Shown: positions 17,380 through 26,958, counted from the first letter of the stretch. The stretch is DNA of 64,000 nt from an uncultured Bacteroidota bacterium (GCA_937912115.1 CALDOI010000258.1:1-64000); one strand, 5' to 3'. Numbers and translations are program-made. Notes: a model not told the origin generated them from the sequence alone.

Positions 17380-18258
17380 ATGAAATATTTATTTTACATA
17401 GTTATAGTTGAACTATTTATTGGTCTATATTCTGTATTACAAGCTCAAATGGAAAGTGGTCAATTGGAAACTGCTGGCTACGAAAATGGCACACTCATCG
17501 TGATAGGTGGTGGGAATCTAGATGCTTCCATCTTTTCAGAGTTTAAAAAATACGCTGGTGGTGATTCGGCTAAAATTGTTGTTATACCGACTGCATTGGA
17601 TGACGATTTTTTACTTAAAGATTCAGCGGTTTACTTTATTACGAAAGAATTTGAAAGCCATGGATTTAAAGATATTGCAATAATGCACACTCGTGATACT
17701 GCCATTGCAAACACTGATGAATTTATTGAGCCATTGAAAACAGCAACTGGTTTATATTTCCTCGGAGGAAGGCAATGGAGGATAGCCGATGGATTTCTTG
17801 GTACTAAGGCACACGATGAAATGTTTAAACTGCTCGACAGGGGAGGGGTAATAGCCGGTTCATCAGCAGGAGCTACAATTCAAGGATCGTATCTTGCCAG
17901 AGGTGATACTGAAAACAATCAAACTATGATGGGTAATCATGAAGAAGGATTAGGTTTCATTACAAATATTGCCATTGATCAGCATGTGCTTGCCCGTAAT
18001 CGCCAGTTTGATATGTTCGACATTCTTAAAAATCGCCCTGAATTATTTGGTATTGGCATTGATGAAAATACAGCGATAGTAGTTAAGGGAGATGAATTTG
18101 AAGTGATAGGAGCTAGTTATGTGCTTGTTTATGATGGCAGCTTTTGGTCGCGTGAAGGTAGTGATATGAAAAACCTACCTAATGAGGATTCAATATTCTA
18201 TATGCTTAAAGAAGGTGATAGATATAATTTGAAGTTAAGAAAAGTAATCCTGGAATAA
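17380..18258 (+). CDS. Cyanophycinase-like S51 family peptidase, secreted
   Basis: A 292-residue protein from ATG 17380. A TTG 36 bases earlier lies inside the M1 gene and would bury the signal peptide, so it is rejected. A signal peptide (MKYLFYIVIVELFIGLYSVLQA) is followed by the S51 core: GGGNLDA, GGRQWR and the nucleophile elbow GSSAGA with the probable catalytic Ser162. Family members cut beta-aspartyl-arginine bonds of cyanophycin or act as dipeptidases and isoaspartyl peptidases. Export from the cytoplasm argues for use of external or periplasmic peptides and against turnover of an internal store. The M1 gene directly upstream supports this. Confidence 0.87.
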   Translation: MKYLFYIVIVELFIGLYSVLQAQMESGQLETAGYENGTLIVIGGGNLDASIFSEFKKYAGGDSAKIVVIPTALDDDFLLKDSAVYFITKEFESHGFKDIAIMHTRDTAIANTDEFIEPLKTATGLYFLGGRQWRIADGFLGTKAHDEMFKLLDRGGVIAGSSAGATIQGSYLARGDTENNQTMMGNHEEGLGFITNIAIDQHVLARNRQFDMFDILKNRPELFGIGIDENTAIVVKGDEFEVIGASYVLVYDGSFWSREGSDMKNLPNEDSIFYMLKEGDRYNLKLRKVILE

Positions 18259-18302
18259 CTCCAAATCAATAATATTGTCAGCTAAGATTGGAAATACACT
18301 AT

Positions 18303-19628
18303 CTACTTAAACAACTTCATAATGTCATTTCCATTAGCCAAAATCAACAAGCTAAACAATATTATCATACCAAATACCTGAGCATACTCTAAAAACCTGT
18401 CGCTTGGCTTACGTCGTGCAATTATCTCATAAAGCAAGAAAAGCACATGGCCACCGTCCAGTGCCGGAATTGGTAATACATTAAGTATTGCAAGCATAAT
18501 TGATAAAAATGCTGTTAGTTTCCAAAAGCTTTCCCAATGCCATTGTTTCGGAAAAATACTACCAATGGTAATAAATCCGCCAACACCTTCATAAGCTTTT
18601 ACTTCGGGTGAGAAAAGTAATTTCAACTGTTTCAAATAATTGTCAATTCCGCCAATAGTACGAGTAAATCCGGCTGGAATGGCTTCAACAATTGTGTATT
18701 CTTTTTTGCTTAATTCAAAAAAGTCATTTATATCACCCTTCGGAAATACGCCAATTAAACCTTCTTCACCTAATTGTAAAGGAATAAATAAAGTGTCAGA
18801 TTTACGTAGTACAGTTATGATAACAGCTTCATTTTTGTGCTTTTGAATCTCATCACGGAAGTCATTGTAATATATATGATTAACTCCATTTAATCCCAAT
18901 ATGGCATCCCCAATTTGTATGCCTGATTTTTCAGCCAATGATTCTTTAGGAAATTTACCGGCAATAAATGGAATTCGTACGTTAAATAACTTCGATTTAT
19001 GATTTATCAATTTATTTAAACTTCCTTCGGGAAGAGTTAGTGTTGTGGGAACATTATCTCTTATAATCTCCACATTTTTAACCTCGTTCAGAACAAGGTT
19101 CATTGGGATTTTGCTAAAATCTTCAATATATTCACCATCAAGCAACATAATTTTGTCGCCATGCCTGAATCCCATTTCCATGGCCAGACTATCAGCCCTT
19201 ATGCCATATTTATTTACCTCTTTGGTGCTTAAATACTCATCTCCCCAAAAAGAAAGCATTGCTATATAGATTACGAATGCCAGAATTACATTCATAAAAA
19301 CTCCGCCTAACATTATAATTAATCGTTGGTATGCCGGCTTCGATCTAAATTCCCATGGCTGTGGTGGTAGTTTCATGGCTTCCTTATCCATCGACTCATC
19401 AATCATCCCCGAAATCTTAACATAACCACCAAGGGGTAGCCATCCCATTCCGTATTCGGTTCCTTTAAATGTGAATTTGAAAATTGAAAACCATGGATTA
19501 AAGAACAAATAGAACTTTTCTACTCTGGTTTTAAAAATCTTTGCAGCAGCAAAATGTCCGAATTCGTGAACTACCACTAATATAGAGAGGCTCAATAAGA
19601 GCTGAAGTACCTGGATTACTATTTCCAT
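18303..19628 (-). CDS. rseP: RIP metalloprotease (site-2 protease)
   Basis: A 441-residue intramembrane zinc protease. HEFGH at residues 21-25 lies in the first membrane helix, and the third zinc ligand is in NVLPIPALDGGHVLF near the C-terminus. Between them are at least one PDZ domain (ESLAEKSGIQIGDAILGLNG) and a preceding degenerate one. It cleaves membrane-bound anti-sigma factors or signal peptides inside the membrane. It is the last gene of a minus-strand operon after dxr, a pairing also common in other bacteria. Confidence 0.95.
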   Translation of the reverse strand: MEIVIQVLQLLLSLSILVVVHEFGHFAAAKIFKTRVEKFYLFFNPWFSIFKFTFKGTEYGMGWLPLGGYVKISGMIDESMDKEAMKLPPQPWEFRSKPAYQRLIIMLGGVFMNVILAFVIYIAMLSFWGDEYLSTKEVNKYGIRADSLAMEMGFRHGDKIMLLDGEYIEDFSKIPMNLVLNEVKNVEIIRDNVPTTLTLPEGSLNKLINHKSKLFNVRIPFIAGKFPKESLAEKSGIQIGDAILGLNGVNHIYYNDFRDEIQKHKNEAVIITVLRKSDTLFIPLQLGEEGLIGVFPKGDINDFFELSKKEYTIVEAIPAGFTRTIGGIDNYLKQLKLLFSPEVKAYEGVGGFITIGSIFPKQWHWESFWKLTAFLSIMLAILNVLPIPALDGGHVLFLLYEIIARRKPSDRFLEYAQVFGMIILFSLLILANGNDIMKLFK

Positions 19629-19646
19629 TTATATCTTGTTATAATT

Positions 19647-20798
19647 TTACTTAATTAATTCAATCGCTTTTTTTCTTGTTTGAATATCTGTTTCAAAATA
19701 ATCTGACAGAGTTGGTAATTCAATTCTGGGAATCAAATTCATACTTTCTTCAACAATATCTGATATTTGCAATAAACCGATTTTTTCATCCAAAAAGGCT
19801 TGAACAGCAACATCATTTGCAGCATTTAGAATACACGGCATATTACCACCCATTTCCAAGGCTTTAAAAGCGAGTGCAAGATTACGAAATTTTTTCACAT
19901 CAGGAGGAAGGAAGTTTAATGTACCTGTTTGTAGTAAGTCCAGAGACTGAAAAGAGCTTTTTACCCTGTGAGGATAAGTAAGCGCAAACTGGATGGGAAT
20001 TCGCATATCGGGAAAGCTAAGCTGTGTTTTCACCGATCTGTCGGTAAAATATACTAACGAATGTATAATGCTTTGAGGATGTATAATAACTTCAATTTGG
20101 TTTGGATTAATATCAAATAGCCAGTGCGCTTCAATGGCTTCCAGCCCTTTATTCATCAATGTTGCTGAATCAACACTAACTTTATTGCCCATATTCCATG
20201 TGGGGTGATTCAGTGCCTGATTAGGTGTTACATTCTTAATGTAATCGATACTTTTATCTAAAAATGGGCCACCTGAAGCAGTAAGAACTATTTTATCAAT
20301 TGGATTATCGAGTTCACCCATCAAGCATTGAAAAATGGCCGAATGCTCAGAGTCAACCGGTATTATTTGTCCACCATATTTAACGGCAGTTTTTGATATT
20401 AATTCGCCAGCAACCACAAGGCTTTCCTTATTGGCCAGAGCTATTTTTTTCTTATTCTTTAGCGCCGATAATATTGGATTTAGGGCGTGTATACCAACTA
20501 TTCCAATAAGTGCAATATCGATGTTATCCATTTCCATTACCTGACTAATGGCATCTTCACCGGCATATACTTTTATATCATAACTCTCAAGCGCATCGCG
20601 AACAACGGGGTAGAAATCCTTATTTCCTATTACTACCACGTTGGGCAAATACTTAATTGCCTGATTAATCAGAAGTTTTGAGTTGCTATTTGCTGAAAGT
20701 ACTTCTACAGTAAATAATTCATATTGTTCATCAATTACACTTAATGCCTGAGTGCCAATCGAACCGGTCGATCCTAATATCGCTACTCTTTTCTTCAT
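19647..20798 (-). CDS. dxr: 1-deoxy-D-xylulose 5-phosphate reductoisomerase
   Basis: A 383-residue cytoplasmic enzyme of the MEP isoprenoid pathway that converts DXP to MEP with NADPH. The N-terminal NADPH motif is GSTGSIG (residues 9-15). ANKESLV, the metal-binding region PVDSEHSAIFQ and ASGGPF follow in normal order. Length is typical. It lies between the M23 peptidase and rseP genes, with gaps of about 24 and 18 bases, indicating one operon. Confidence 0.96.
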   Translation of the reverse strand: MKKRVAILGSTGSIGTQALSVIDEQYELFTVEVLSANSNSKLLINQAIKYLPNVVVIGNKDFYPVVRDALESYDIKVYAGEDAISQVMEMDNIDIALIGIVGIHALNPILSALKNKKKIALANKESLVVAGELISKTAVKYGGQIIPVDSEHSAIFQCLMGELDNPIDKIVLTASGGPFLDKSIDYIKNVTPNQALNHPTWNMGNKVSVDSATLMNKGLEAIEAHWLFDINPNQIEVIIHPQSIIHSLVYFTDRSVKTQLSFPDMRIPIQFALTYPHRVKSSFQSLDLLQTGTLNFLPPDVKKFRNLALAFKALEMGGNMPCILNAANDVAVQAFLDEKIGLLQISDIVEESMNLIPRIELPTLSDYFETDIQTRKKAIELIK

Positions 20799-20822
20799 AT
20801 TACTCTTGGGATTCTTGGTTAT

Positions 20823-21707
20823 CTAGTTAAAAAGGATGTATTCTTCCGGGTTTACAGGACTTCCATTTTCCCATAATTCAAAATGTAGATGAGGGCCGGT
20901 TGTTAATTCTCCGGATTCTCCGGATATGGCAATTGGTTCACCAGCAAGTACGTGATCACCTTCCTTTTTTAATAAAACAGAATTATGCTTATATACTGAA
21001 ATAAAGTTCCTTTCATGCTGCAGACCAATTATATACCCAGTTTCTAAAGTCCAGCCCGAGAATATAACTGTACCTTCCAGAGTAGCTACAACAGCTTCAT
21101 TACGTGAAGTAACAATATCAATTCCATAATGACTTGCCATTAAATTAAAGCGCGAAGTAATAATTCCTCGCATGGGAGTGAAAAAGTTAAAACTCTTTAT
21201 GGATGCCTCATTGGATTCGGCAAGCTGCCCCGATTCGTTAAAATACAAATTGTGCATACTCTGATTCTCGAATTCAGCCCTCAAAGTGCTATCGACAATC
21301 GATTTTCTGTTTTGGATAGTGTCGTAATGGAGATTTGTAATATCCGGTTGGCTGTAATCACCTTCTACTGGATTATCTTCAAAAATATTTTTAAAACTAG
21401 CTATATATCTATTTTTCTTCTCAATATCTATTAGTAACGAGTCGGCAAGAATATTCAAATTATATAGCTGCCTTTTTTCATCAATATCCGGATAACCTGG
21501 AATGTATTTTTTAACCGATGTATTTGCAATCAGTATAAAAGTAAGTGTCATAAAAATAATGCCAACGCTAATTATAAAAATTAAAACGTTTAATCTCGTT
21601 AACCGTAACGAGAGCCTATCCTCAAAAGTTTGGTCATTAAATATTACTAACCTATACTTGCTTCGGAGATTTTTATACCACTTCTTATTTTTTTTTGATT
21701 TCGCCAT
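20823..21707 (-). CDS. M23 family metallopeptidase (peptidoglycan endopeptidase)
   Basis: A 294-residue protein from the ATG at 21707. An upstream codon at 21743 would place the promoter -7 box inside the gene, so I use the shorter form. It has a short charged N-terminus, one membrane helix (LNVLIFIISVGIIFMTLTFILI), a coiled-coil region and a C-terminal LytM domain. Zinc-site motifs are SHYGIDIV and GPHLHFELW. It probably cuts or organises peptidoglycan cross-links from the inner membrane. It leads the operon with dxr and rseP. Confidence 0.9.
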   Translation of the reverse strand: MAKSKKNKKWYKNLRSKYRLVIFNDQTFEDRLSLRLTRLNVLIFIISVGIIFMTLTFILIANTSVKKYIPGYPDIDEKRQLYNLNILADSLLIDIEKKNRYIASFKNIFEDNPVEGDYSQPDITNLHYDTIQNRKSIVDSTLRAEFENQSMHNLYFNESGQLAESNEASIKSFNFFTPMRGIITSRFNLMASHYGIDIVTSRNEAVVATLEGTVIFSGWTLETGYIIGLQHERNFISVYKHNSVLLKKEGDHVLAGEPIAISGESGELTTGPHLHFELWENGSPVNPEEYILFN

Positions 21708-21717
21708 AATAAAAGTG

Positions 21718-21725
21718 CAAAGGTA
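21718..21725 (-). promoter_or_regulatory. Predicted -7 box of the M23-dxr-rseP operon
   Basis: On the minus strand TACCTTTG followed by C lies only ten bases before the ATG at 21707, so the mRNA would have an almost absent leader. No TTTG is at ideal spacing; a TTG lies 15 bases upstream. Confidence 0.45.
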
Positions 21726-21893
21726 AAAAAGCAAAACTAACAATCACCTGCTTTATTATATTTGGTTGCTAATCATGTTAAAACAAATATTCGGAAAACA
21801 TAGAGAACAAAAAATGAACAACGTTATTTATTGGCACTTTGTATGCTTTTTAAACTAATTTTGAATAAATATGGTTTTTCATAAAACTCTAAT

Positions 21894-21901
21894 TATTTTT
21901 G
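21894..21901 (+). promoter_or_regulatory. Predicted -7 box of the PorW/SprE-like operon
   Basis: TATTTTTG followed by C, about 58 bases before the proposed start at 21960. The nearest upstream TTTG (21860-21863) is about 30 bases away, further than ideal. Confidence 0.4.
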
Positions 21902-21959
21902 CCACTCATTATTTGTAATAAAACGCTTTAAATTTAGTTATTAAGATTAAAAATATACT

Positions 21960-24599
21960 TTGATTAACCAACGATCAAATACATCTTCATTTTATTTAAT
22001 GGCAATTATCCTATTGCTAATTATAAGTTCCTGCTCCACAAAAAAAAATACGTGGACGCGCCGGGCATATCATAACGTAACTTGTCATTATAATGTTTAT
22101 TGGAATGGCATGGTTAGTTTAAATGAAGGCATTGTGATACTAAATGAAAAAGTGGTCGACAATTATAATAGTGTTATCAGGATAAATAATTATGGAACTC
22201 CGGCTGATGCTACCATCCTTAATCCAAAGATGGATCGCACCATAAAAAAAGCCTCCATTGGTATTCAGCGACATTCGATGTCGTTTGGTGGTAAAGAATA
22301 TGTTAAGTGGGTTAAAGATAGTTATTTGATGATGGGAATGGCTCATTTTTACAAACAAGACTATACAAGTGCTCGCCGTGTATTTGATTATGTTGCCAAA
22401 GAGTATGAATCCACACCAATATCCTATGAAGCAATACTTTGGCTTGCCCGCACTTTTATTCAAACAGAAAGATTTGAAAAAGCCGAAGCATCATTAAACC
22501 TTCTTCAAAGCAAACTTAAAGACGAAAATTTTCCAAGAAGTGTTGAAAAAGAAATTCCAATCGTTTATGCCGACTTTTATATTGCTCGTGGGGATTATAG
22601 TGCTGCTTATCCATATCTTGAACGAGGACTTGAGTTGGCCTCCGATAATTCCACGATAACCAGGATCTATTTTATTATGGGACAGATTAATCAATTGGAC
22701 CATAATTATACCCAGGCAATGTCGTATTTTTCTAAGGTTGTTAAAAAAAACCCTCCCTATAAGATGGCATTTGAGGCACAAATGAACATTGCTCAATGCT
22801 ATGTAGAAGGTTCTGGTGATAGCAGGCATATAAATAAGGTATTGCTAAAAATGGCCAAAGAGGACAAAAATAAAGATTACCTCGACCAGATTTATTATGC
22901 ACTTGCTCAAATTGCAACAACTGATAATAAGGACACTTTGGTGATCTATTATTTAAAAAAATCAGTTAGCACAAGTGTAAGCGATCCTGTTCAAAAAACA
23001 ACATCGTCGTTAGAGTTGGCCGATATTTATTTTGATGATGGAGTTTATAAACAAGCACAAGCTTATTACGATACAGCGGCAATGTCGCTGCCCAAGGATT
23101 ATCCCGATTATGAAAAAATAATGAGCAAGACTACAATTCTTTCGGCTTTGGTTGCACAGATACAAACAATTGAATTGCAGGATAGTCTTCAAACAATTGC
23201 ATTGATGGATACTGTTGATCTTTATGCAATGATTGATAATCTTATTGAAGAATACGAAAAGGAACAGCAAAAGATAGCCAAGGAAAAAGAAAACGGGACT
23301 GGAACACAGTTTGTTGATATGACCAGAAGTAAACCCGGTCAGCCACTTGGAGGAGGCTGGTATTTTGATAACCCTGCTGCACTGGGTAGAGGTCGTACTG
23401 AGTTTATAAAAAAGTGGGGTGATAGAAAACTTGAGGATAACTGGCGGCTCACTGATAAGAGAATGGTTATGCAATCTTTTGAAGAAGATTTAACGGATGA
23501 AGAAGTCATTACGAAAAGTGATAGTGTTATAATGCTTGTTACAAATCCACGCGATCGAGCATATTATCTTCAGCATATACCGCGTACGCCGGAGCAACTT
23601 GCTGTTTCCGACAGCCTGATAGTTGACGCATATAATCGATTGGCATATCTTTATTATGAAGATTTAAAAGATACAACCCTTGCTTTGGAAACTTATCTTG
23701 CATTCCAAAAAAAATATCCTGATAATAAATACAGACTGGAATCATGGTACGCATTATATAAAATATATACAGGAGAAGGAAATAGTGATGAAGCTAATTT
23801 TTACAAGGGATTGATTGTTGTTAATTATCCTGAAAGTAATTATGCTAAAGTTCTTCTCGACCCTGATTATTTTATCAAACTTAGTCAGCAAAAAAATGAA
23901 GTGGCAACCCTTTACGAAAAAACTTTCAAGGCATTTAATCGTGAGCAATATTATAGAGTAATTACTTATTCTGATGAGGCCGTTGAATTATTTCCTGAAG
24001 ATACAGCCCTAATTCCAAAATTCTTATACCTAAGGGCCATTTCATTGGGTGCAGTTGATGTTGCTGACACGTTATATTCATCACTTATCAGTCTTGTTCA
24101 AAAATACCCCACCAGCTCTGTAGCACCATTGGCTAAGTCGGTAATACAAACATTGCAACTTGAATATGGATTAGGTATTCCTGAAGGTTCAACGGTGAGT
24201 TCTCCTAAGGCTTCAGCAAAAGAAACAATATATAAGTTTAATGCCGATGAAATGCATCTGGTATTAATTATTGTTAAATCAGAAGATGTAAATGTAAGTG
24301 CACTAAAAGTTAGAATCTCAGATTTTGATAAAAAATATTTCAGGCTTAAAAGGTTGAGGGTAAAGAGCTTGATGCTTGACGATCAGCGCACTATAATAAC
24401 AGTTGGTAATTTTGACAGTAAGGATGAGGCAGGTAATTATTTGTTAGCTCTAAGAAATGATGAATATGTTGTATCAGGGCTCCAGAATAAGGAGTTTGAA
24501 GTATATTCAATTTCTGCGTCCAATTATCCAATTTTCTACAGAGATAAAGATATTGCTCTATACAAGGAATTTTTTGAGAAGAATTACAAAAGAGATTAA
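21960..24599 (+). CDS. porW: PorW/SprE-like TPR lipoprotein of the type IX secretion system
   Basis: An 879-residue lipoprotein with lipobox IISSC near residue 25. The following segment KKNTWTRRAYHNVTCHYNVYWNG is close to the start of mature SprE/PorW. The rest is a chain of TPR repeats (for example YKQDYTSARRVFDYVAKEYESTPISYEA and YLAFQKKYPDNKYRLESWYALYKIY) with a globular end. PorW and SprE are needed for T9SS function and gliding in relatives, and are proposed to link outer-membrane T9SS parts to the rest of the machine. TTG 21960 is taken as start; ATG 21999 would still leave a short lipoprotein signal. The order PorW-bactofilin-AtpZ is common in Bacteroidota. Confidence 0.82.
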   Translation: MINQRSNTSSFYLMAIILLLIISSCSTKKNTWTRRAYHNVTCHYNVYWNGMVSLNEGIVILNEKVVDNYNSVIRINNYGTPADATILNPKMDRTIKKASIGIQRHSMSFGGKEYVKWVKDSYLMMGMAHFYKQDYTSARRVFDYVAKEYESTPISYEAILWLARTFIQTERFEKAEASLNLLQSKLKDENFPRSVEKEIPIVYADFYIARGDYSAAYPYLERGLELASDNSTITRIYFIMGQINQLDHNYTQAMSYFSKVVKKNPPYKMAFEAQMNIAQCYVEGSGDSRHINKVLLKMAKEDKNKDYLDQIYYALAQIATTDNKDTLVIYYLKKSVSTSVSDPVQKTTSSLELADIYFDDGVYKQAQAYYDTAAMSLPKDYPDYEKIMSKTTILSALVAQIQTIELQDSLQTIALMDTVDLYAMIDNLIEEYEKEQQKIAKEKENGTGTQFVDMTRSKPGQPLGGGWYFDNPAALGRGRTEFIKKWGDRKLEDNWRLTDKRMVMQSFEEDLTDEEVITKSDSVIMLVTNPRDRAYYLQHIPRTPEQLAVSDSLIVDAYNRLAYLYYEDLKDTTLALETYLAFQKKYPDNKYRLESWYALYKIYTGEGNSDEANFYKGLIVVNYPESNYAKVLLDPDYFIKLSQQKNEVATLYEKTFKAFNREQYYRVITYSDEAVELFPEDTALIPKFLYLRAISLGAVDVADTLYSSLISLVQKYPTSSVAPLAKSVIQTLQLEYGLGIPEGSTVSSPKASAKETIYKFNADEMHLVLIIVKSEDVNVSALKVRISDFDKKYFRLKRLRVKSLMLDDQRTIITVGNFDSKDEAGNYLLALRNDEYVVSGLQNKEFEVYSISASNYPIFYRDKDIALYKEFFEKNYKRD

Positions 24600-24611
24600 T
24601 AAGATATTATT

Positions 24612-24980
24612 GTGAAAAAGAATAGAAACGGAAACGGAGACAGTCAGATGCCAAATATAATAGCACAAGGAACCAATATTATTGGTGATATTAATTCGGA
24701 AGGCGATTTTCGAATTGAAGGTAAAATCGAAGGTAAAATTAATGCTAAAGGCCGAATTGTTGTTGGCGAAAGTGGTAATGTGGATGGCGAAATAACATGT
24801 GGCGATGCTGATATCTGTGGTAAAGTAGTTGGTAAGCTTGTGGTTGCCAACCTCACTGTTTTTAAAGCTACAGCAATTTTTTCGGGCGATGTTGAAACAA
24901 AAAAACTATCGATTGAGCCTGGGGCAGCCTTTACCGGTACTTGTAAAATGGGGACTGATGATGATATCAAGAAAAAATAA
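24612..24980 (+). CDS. Bactofilin (polymer-forming cytoskeletal protein)
   Basis: A 122-residue bactofilin. The repeated six-residue beta-helix rungs are clear: IIGDINSEGDFRIEGKIEGKINAKGRIVVG and SGNVDGEITCGDADICGKVVGKLV, written here as two overlapping runs. Such proteins polymerise without nucleotides into filaments that place cell-wall enzymes or envelope structures. The GTG at 24612 is taken as start; ATG 24651 (MPNIIAQG) would remove a basic N-terminal tail. It lies 12 bases after the PorW-like gene, so the two are coexpressed, which hints that it may position envelope machinery. Confidence 0.9.
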   Translation: MKKNRNGNGDSQMPNIIAQGTNIIGDINSEGDFRIEGKIEGKINAKGRIVVGESGNVDGEITCGDADICGKVVGKLVVANLTVFKATAIFSGDVETKKLSIEPGAAFTGTCKMGTDDDIKKK

Positions 24981-25072
24981 TCAAAATTATTTATTACAAA
25001 CCTATAATAACCACTAACATTTTTCTCTTCGAAAGTAGTTTCATTTTTCAAAATATTGTAGTTTAGCATCCG

Positions 25073-25288
25073 ATGCAACGCGACGAAAAAGAAAGCCCAC
25101 TCAAATTTTATGCTAAGTACTCTACTCTTGGCTTACAAATGATTGTAATTATGGTTGCCGGGGCATTTGGCGGAAAGGCCATAGATGGATGGCTTGATTG
25201 GGATTTTCCTGTGTTCACCCTGGTGTTAACAATTCTATCAGTGGCAGGGGCCGTTTTTTATGGGATGAGAGGATTGTTTAAAAAGTAG
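25073..25288 (+). CDS. atpZ: AtpZ/AtpI family protein
   Basis: A 71-residue two-helix membrane protein: LGLQMIVIMVAGAFGGKAIDGWL and VFTLVLTILSVAGAVFYGM. The first helix has the glycine-rich AFGGKAIDGWL motif of AtpZ/AtpI. The family is encoded ahead of F1Fo ATP synthase genes and is linked to Mg2+ uptake or c-ring assembly. In many Bacteroidota the next genes are an AtpI-like membrane protein and atpB. Here an unrelated three-gene block begins 12 bases after its stop. Confidence 0.85.
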   Translation: MQRDEKESPLKFYAKYSTLGLQMIVIMVAGAFGGKAIDGWLDWDFPVFTLVLTILSVAGAVFYGMRGLFKK

Positions 25289-25339
25289 TTTTATTACTAT
25301 GTTATGTACAAGGTTAGACTGTAGCGAATACAATAACTA

Positions 25340-26152
25340 ATGACCAACAAGGCTGACATATATTATCCATCCGGAGAAATCGAAAAATACTATATCAAGA
25401 GTATTTGGAGACTGTATGAATATAATATTCAGGAAAGGACAGAGACAATACTACCTAAAGGGACAGTAGAGATAATCTTTAATTTTTCTGATGAAATTGT
25501 TTATTGCAATCCTTCTTTAGGTATTAAAAATAAATTACCGCCATGCTTTGTTAATGGGATCAACCATAAACCCTTCAATCTTATTAAAAAAGGACAACAA
25601 ATATTTTTGGGTATTCAATTAAATACCATTGGACTGAAAGTATTGTTTGATATATCTGTCAAAGAATTCAATAATAATATTTTTGAAGGTTTGCAAATTT
25701 GCAAATCATTAGACACATTGTCTCATCAATTGTCTCATCAAAAATCGTTTAACAAGCAGGTTCAAACTATTATGAATTGGATGAACCAAAGAATTTCCGT
25801 TTCAAATAATGTTAAAGCTATAACTCAAATTCATAATTTATTTTATTCTCAAAAATTAAACGACCTTACTGTCAGAAAACTTTGCCATGAAGTTTATTAT
25901 TCTGACAGACAATTGAGACGATTATCTTCTGAATGGTTAGGAATGAATACGGAAACATTTATATGCTACAATAAATATCTTTCAACTTTACACTTATTGC
26001 ACAATTCGGATTTATCACTAACTCAAATTGGATTGGAGGCAGGGTATTACGACCAATCTCATTTTATAAGGGAATTCAAATCCTACACTGACATGACCCC
26101 AAAAGAATATCAGGTATCAAATACCATTTTACCCGGTCATATTATCAGGTAA
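25340..26152 (+). CDS. AraC family transcriptional regulator
   Basis: A 270-residue regulator. The N-terminal half (about 1-130) is a beta-rich sensing domain of the DUF6597 kind (YYIKSIWRLYEY, ILPKGTVEIIFNF). The C-terminal half (about 165-262) carries the two AraC helix-turn-helices: LTVRKLCHEVYYSDRQLRRLSSEW and LSLTQIGLEAGYYDQSHFIREFK, given here as overlapping runs, then MTPKEYQ. It is the first gene of the putative inserted block and probably controls the promoter at 26198 before the membrane protein and cytochrome. Its ligand is unknown. Confidence 0.88.
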   Translation: MTNKADIYYPSGEIEKYYIKSIWRLYEYNIQERTETILPKGTVEIIFNFSDEIVYCNPSLGIKNKLPPCFVNGINHKPFNLIKKGQQIFLGIQLNTIGLKVLFDISVKEFNNNIFEGLQICKSLDTLSHQLSHQKSFNKQVQTIMNWMNQRISVSNNVKAITQIHNLFYSQKLNDLTVRKLCHEVYYSDRQLRRLSSEWLGMNTETFICYNKYLSTLHLLHNSDLSLTQIGLEAGYYDQSHFIREFKSYTDMTPKEYQVSNTILPGHIIR

Positions 26153-26197
26153 TTCCAGAATGTCCGAATTATACTATTTAAATGGGCAATGCCTTGA

Positions 26198-26205
26198 TAA
26201 CTTTG
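26198..26205 (+). promoter_or_regulatory. Predicted -7 box between the AraC gene and its neighbours
   Basis: TAACTTTG, with TTTA 17 bases upstream (26177-26180). It would begin a transcript near 26212 for the membrane protein and cytochrome genes, separately from the AraC gene. This fits control by that regulator. Confidence 0.45.
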
Positions 26206-26243
26206 TTGCGTTTTTTTAATTTCAATAAATATATCGCAAACAA

Positions 26244-26945
26244 ATGGAAAATAACAATATCTTCAGAAATACTGTTGGTTGGATTACAATTTTATCCGGC
26301 ATAGTTGGTTTTATCAGCTACTTTTTAATAGCTGGGGCCGTGAATTTTAATTTTGATTTTTTTTCTAACCCTGTTTTGATTTTTTCGCTGCCCGAAGTGC
26401 ATATCGGAATGCTCAGGTGGAGTATGATTGCAGACGTCTTCGGGTATTATCTATTGCTATTGCCTGCGCTGTTTTTCATTCACGATTGGCTTCACGGTAA
26501 AACAGCATGGAGAAACCTGATTACCTTTTGTGGAACATCTTATGTTTTAGCTGGAGCAATCGGTGCATCAATACTTGCGGCTACCTGGCCGTCCTTTCTC
26601 ACAAAGTTTCCCCTCTCATCACCCGAACAACAAGACACCATCAAATTATTATTCGAATCCTTTTCTTTTATGGTTGGGAACGGAATATGGAATTTGTTTG
26701 ATACCATAGTTTGCAGTGTATGGATGATAGGCATCGGGATTTTTATCAAGCGAAAGAATTTCTTTTTGGGATGGTTTACAATTATTGTAGGTTTGATTTC
26801 CTTTTTGGATGGTTTCGGAAATATTCTTGAAATAAAAGCCTTAGCTGATACAGCAGTTAACCTATATCTTGTTCTTGCTCCTATTTGGCCCATTGCTATA
26901 GGTTTTGCCATTTTAAAAAATAGAATTTTTGTACTGAACAAATAA
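26244..26945 (+). CDS. Multi-helix membrane protein (DUF4386-like)
   Basis: A 233-residue protein with six or seven hydrophobic helices, for example ITILSGIVGFISYFLIAGAV, YLLLLPALFFIHDWL, VLAGAIGASILAATW and IWPIAIGFAIL. The pattern resembles DUF4386-type integral membrane proteins, whose function is unknown. It lies 13 bases before the cytochrome gene, suggesting cotranscription and perhaps a shared role at the inner membrane. Its base composition is visibly richer in C than that of neighbouring core genes, consistent with acquisition, though this was judged by eye only. Confidence 0.6.
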   Translation: MENNNIFRNTVGWITILSGIVGFISYFLIAGAVNFNFDFFSNPVLIFSLPEVHIGMLRWSMIADVFGYYLLLLPALFFIHDWLHGKTAWRNLITFCGTSYVLAGAIGASILAATWPSFLTKFPLSSPEQQDTIKLLFESFSFMVGNGIWNLFDTIVCSVWMIGIGIFIKRKNFFLGWFTIIVGLISFLDGFGNILEIKALADTAVNLYLVLAPIWPIAIGFAILKNRIFVLNK

Positions 26946-26958
26946 TTAGAAAATCACT

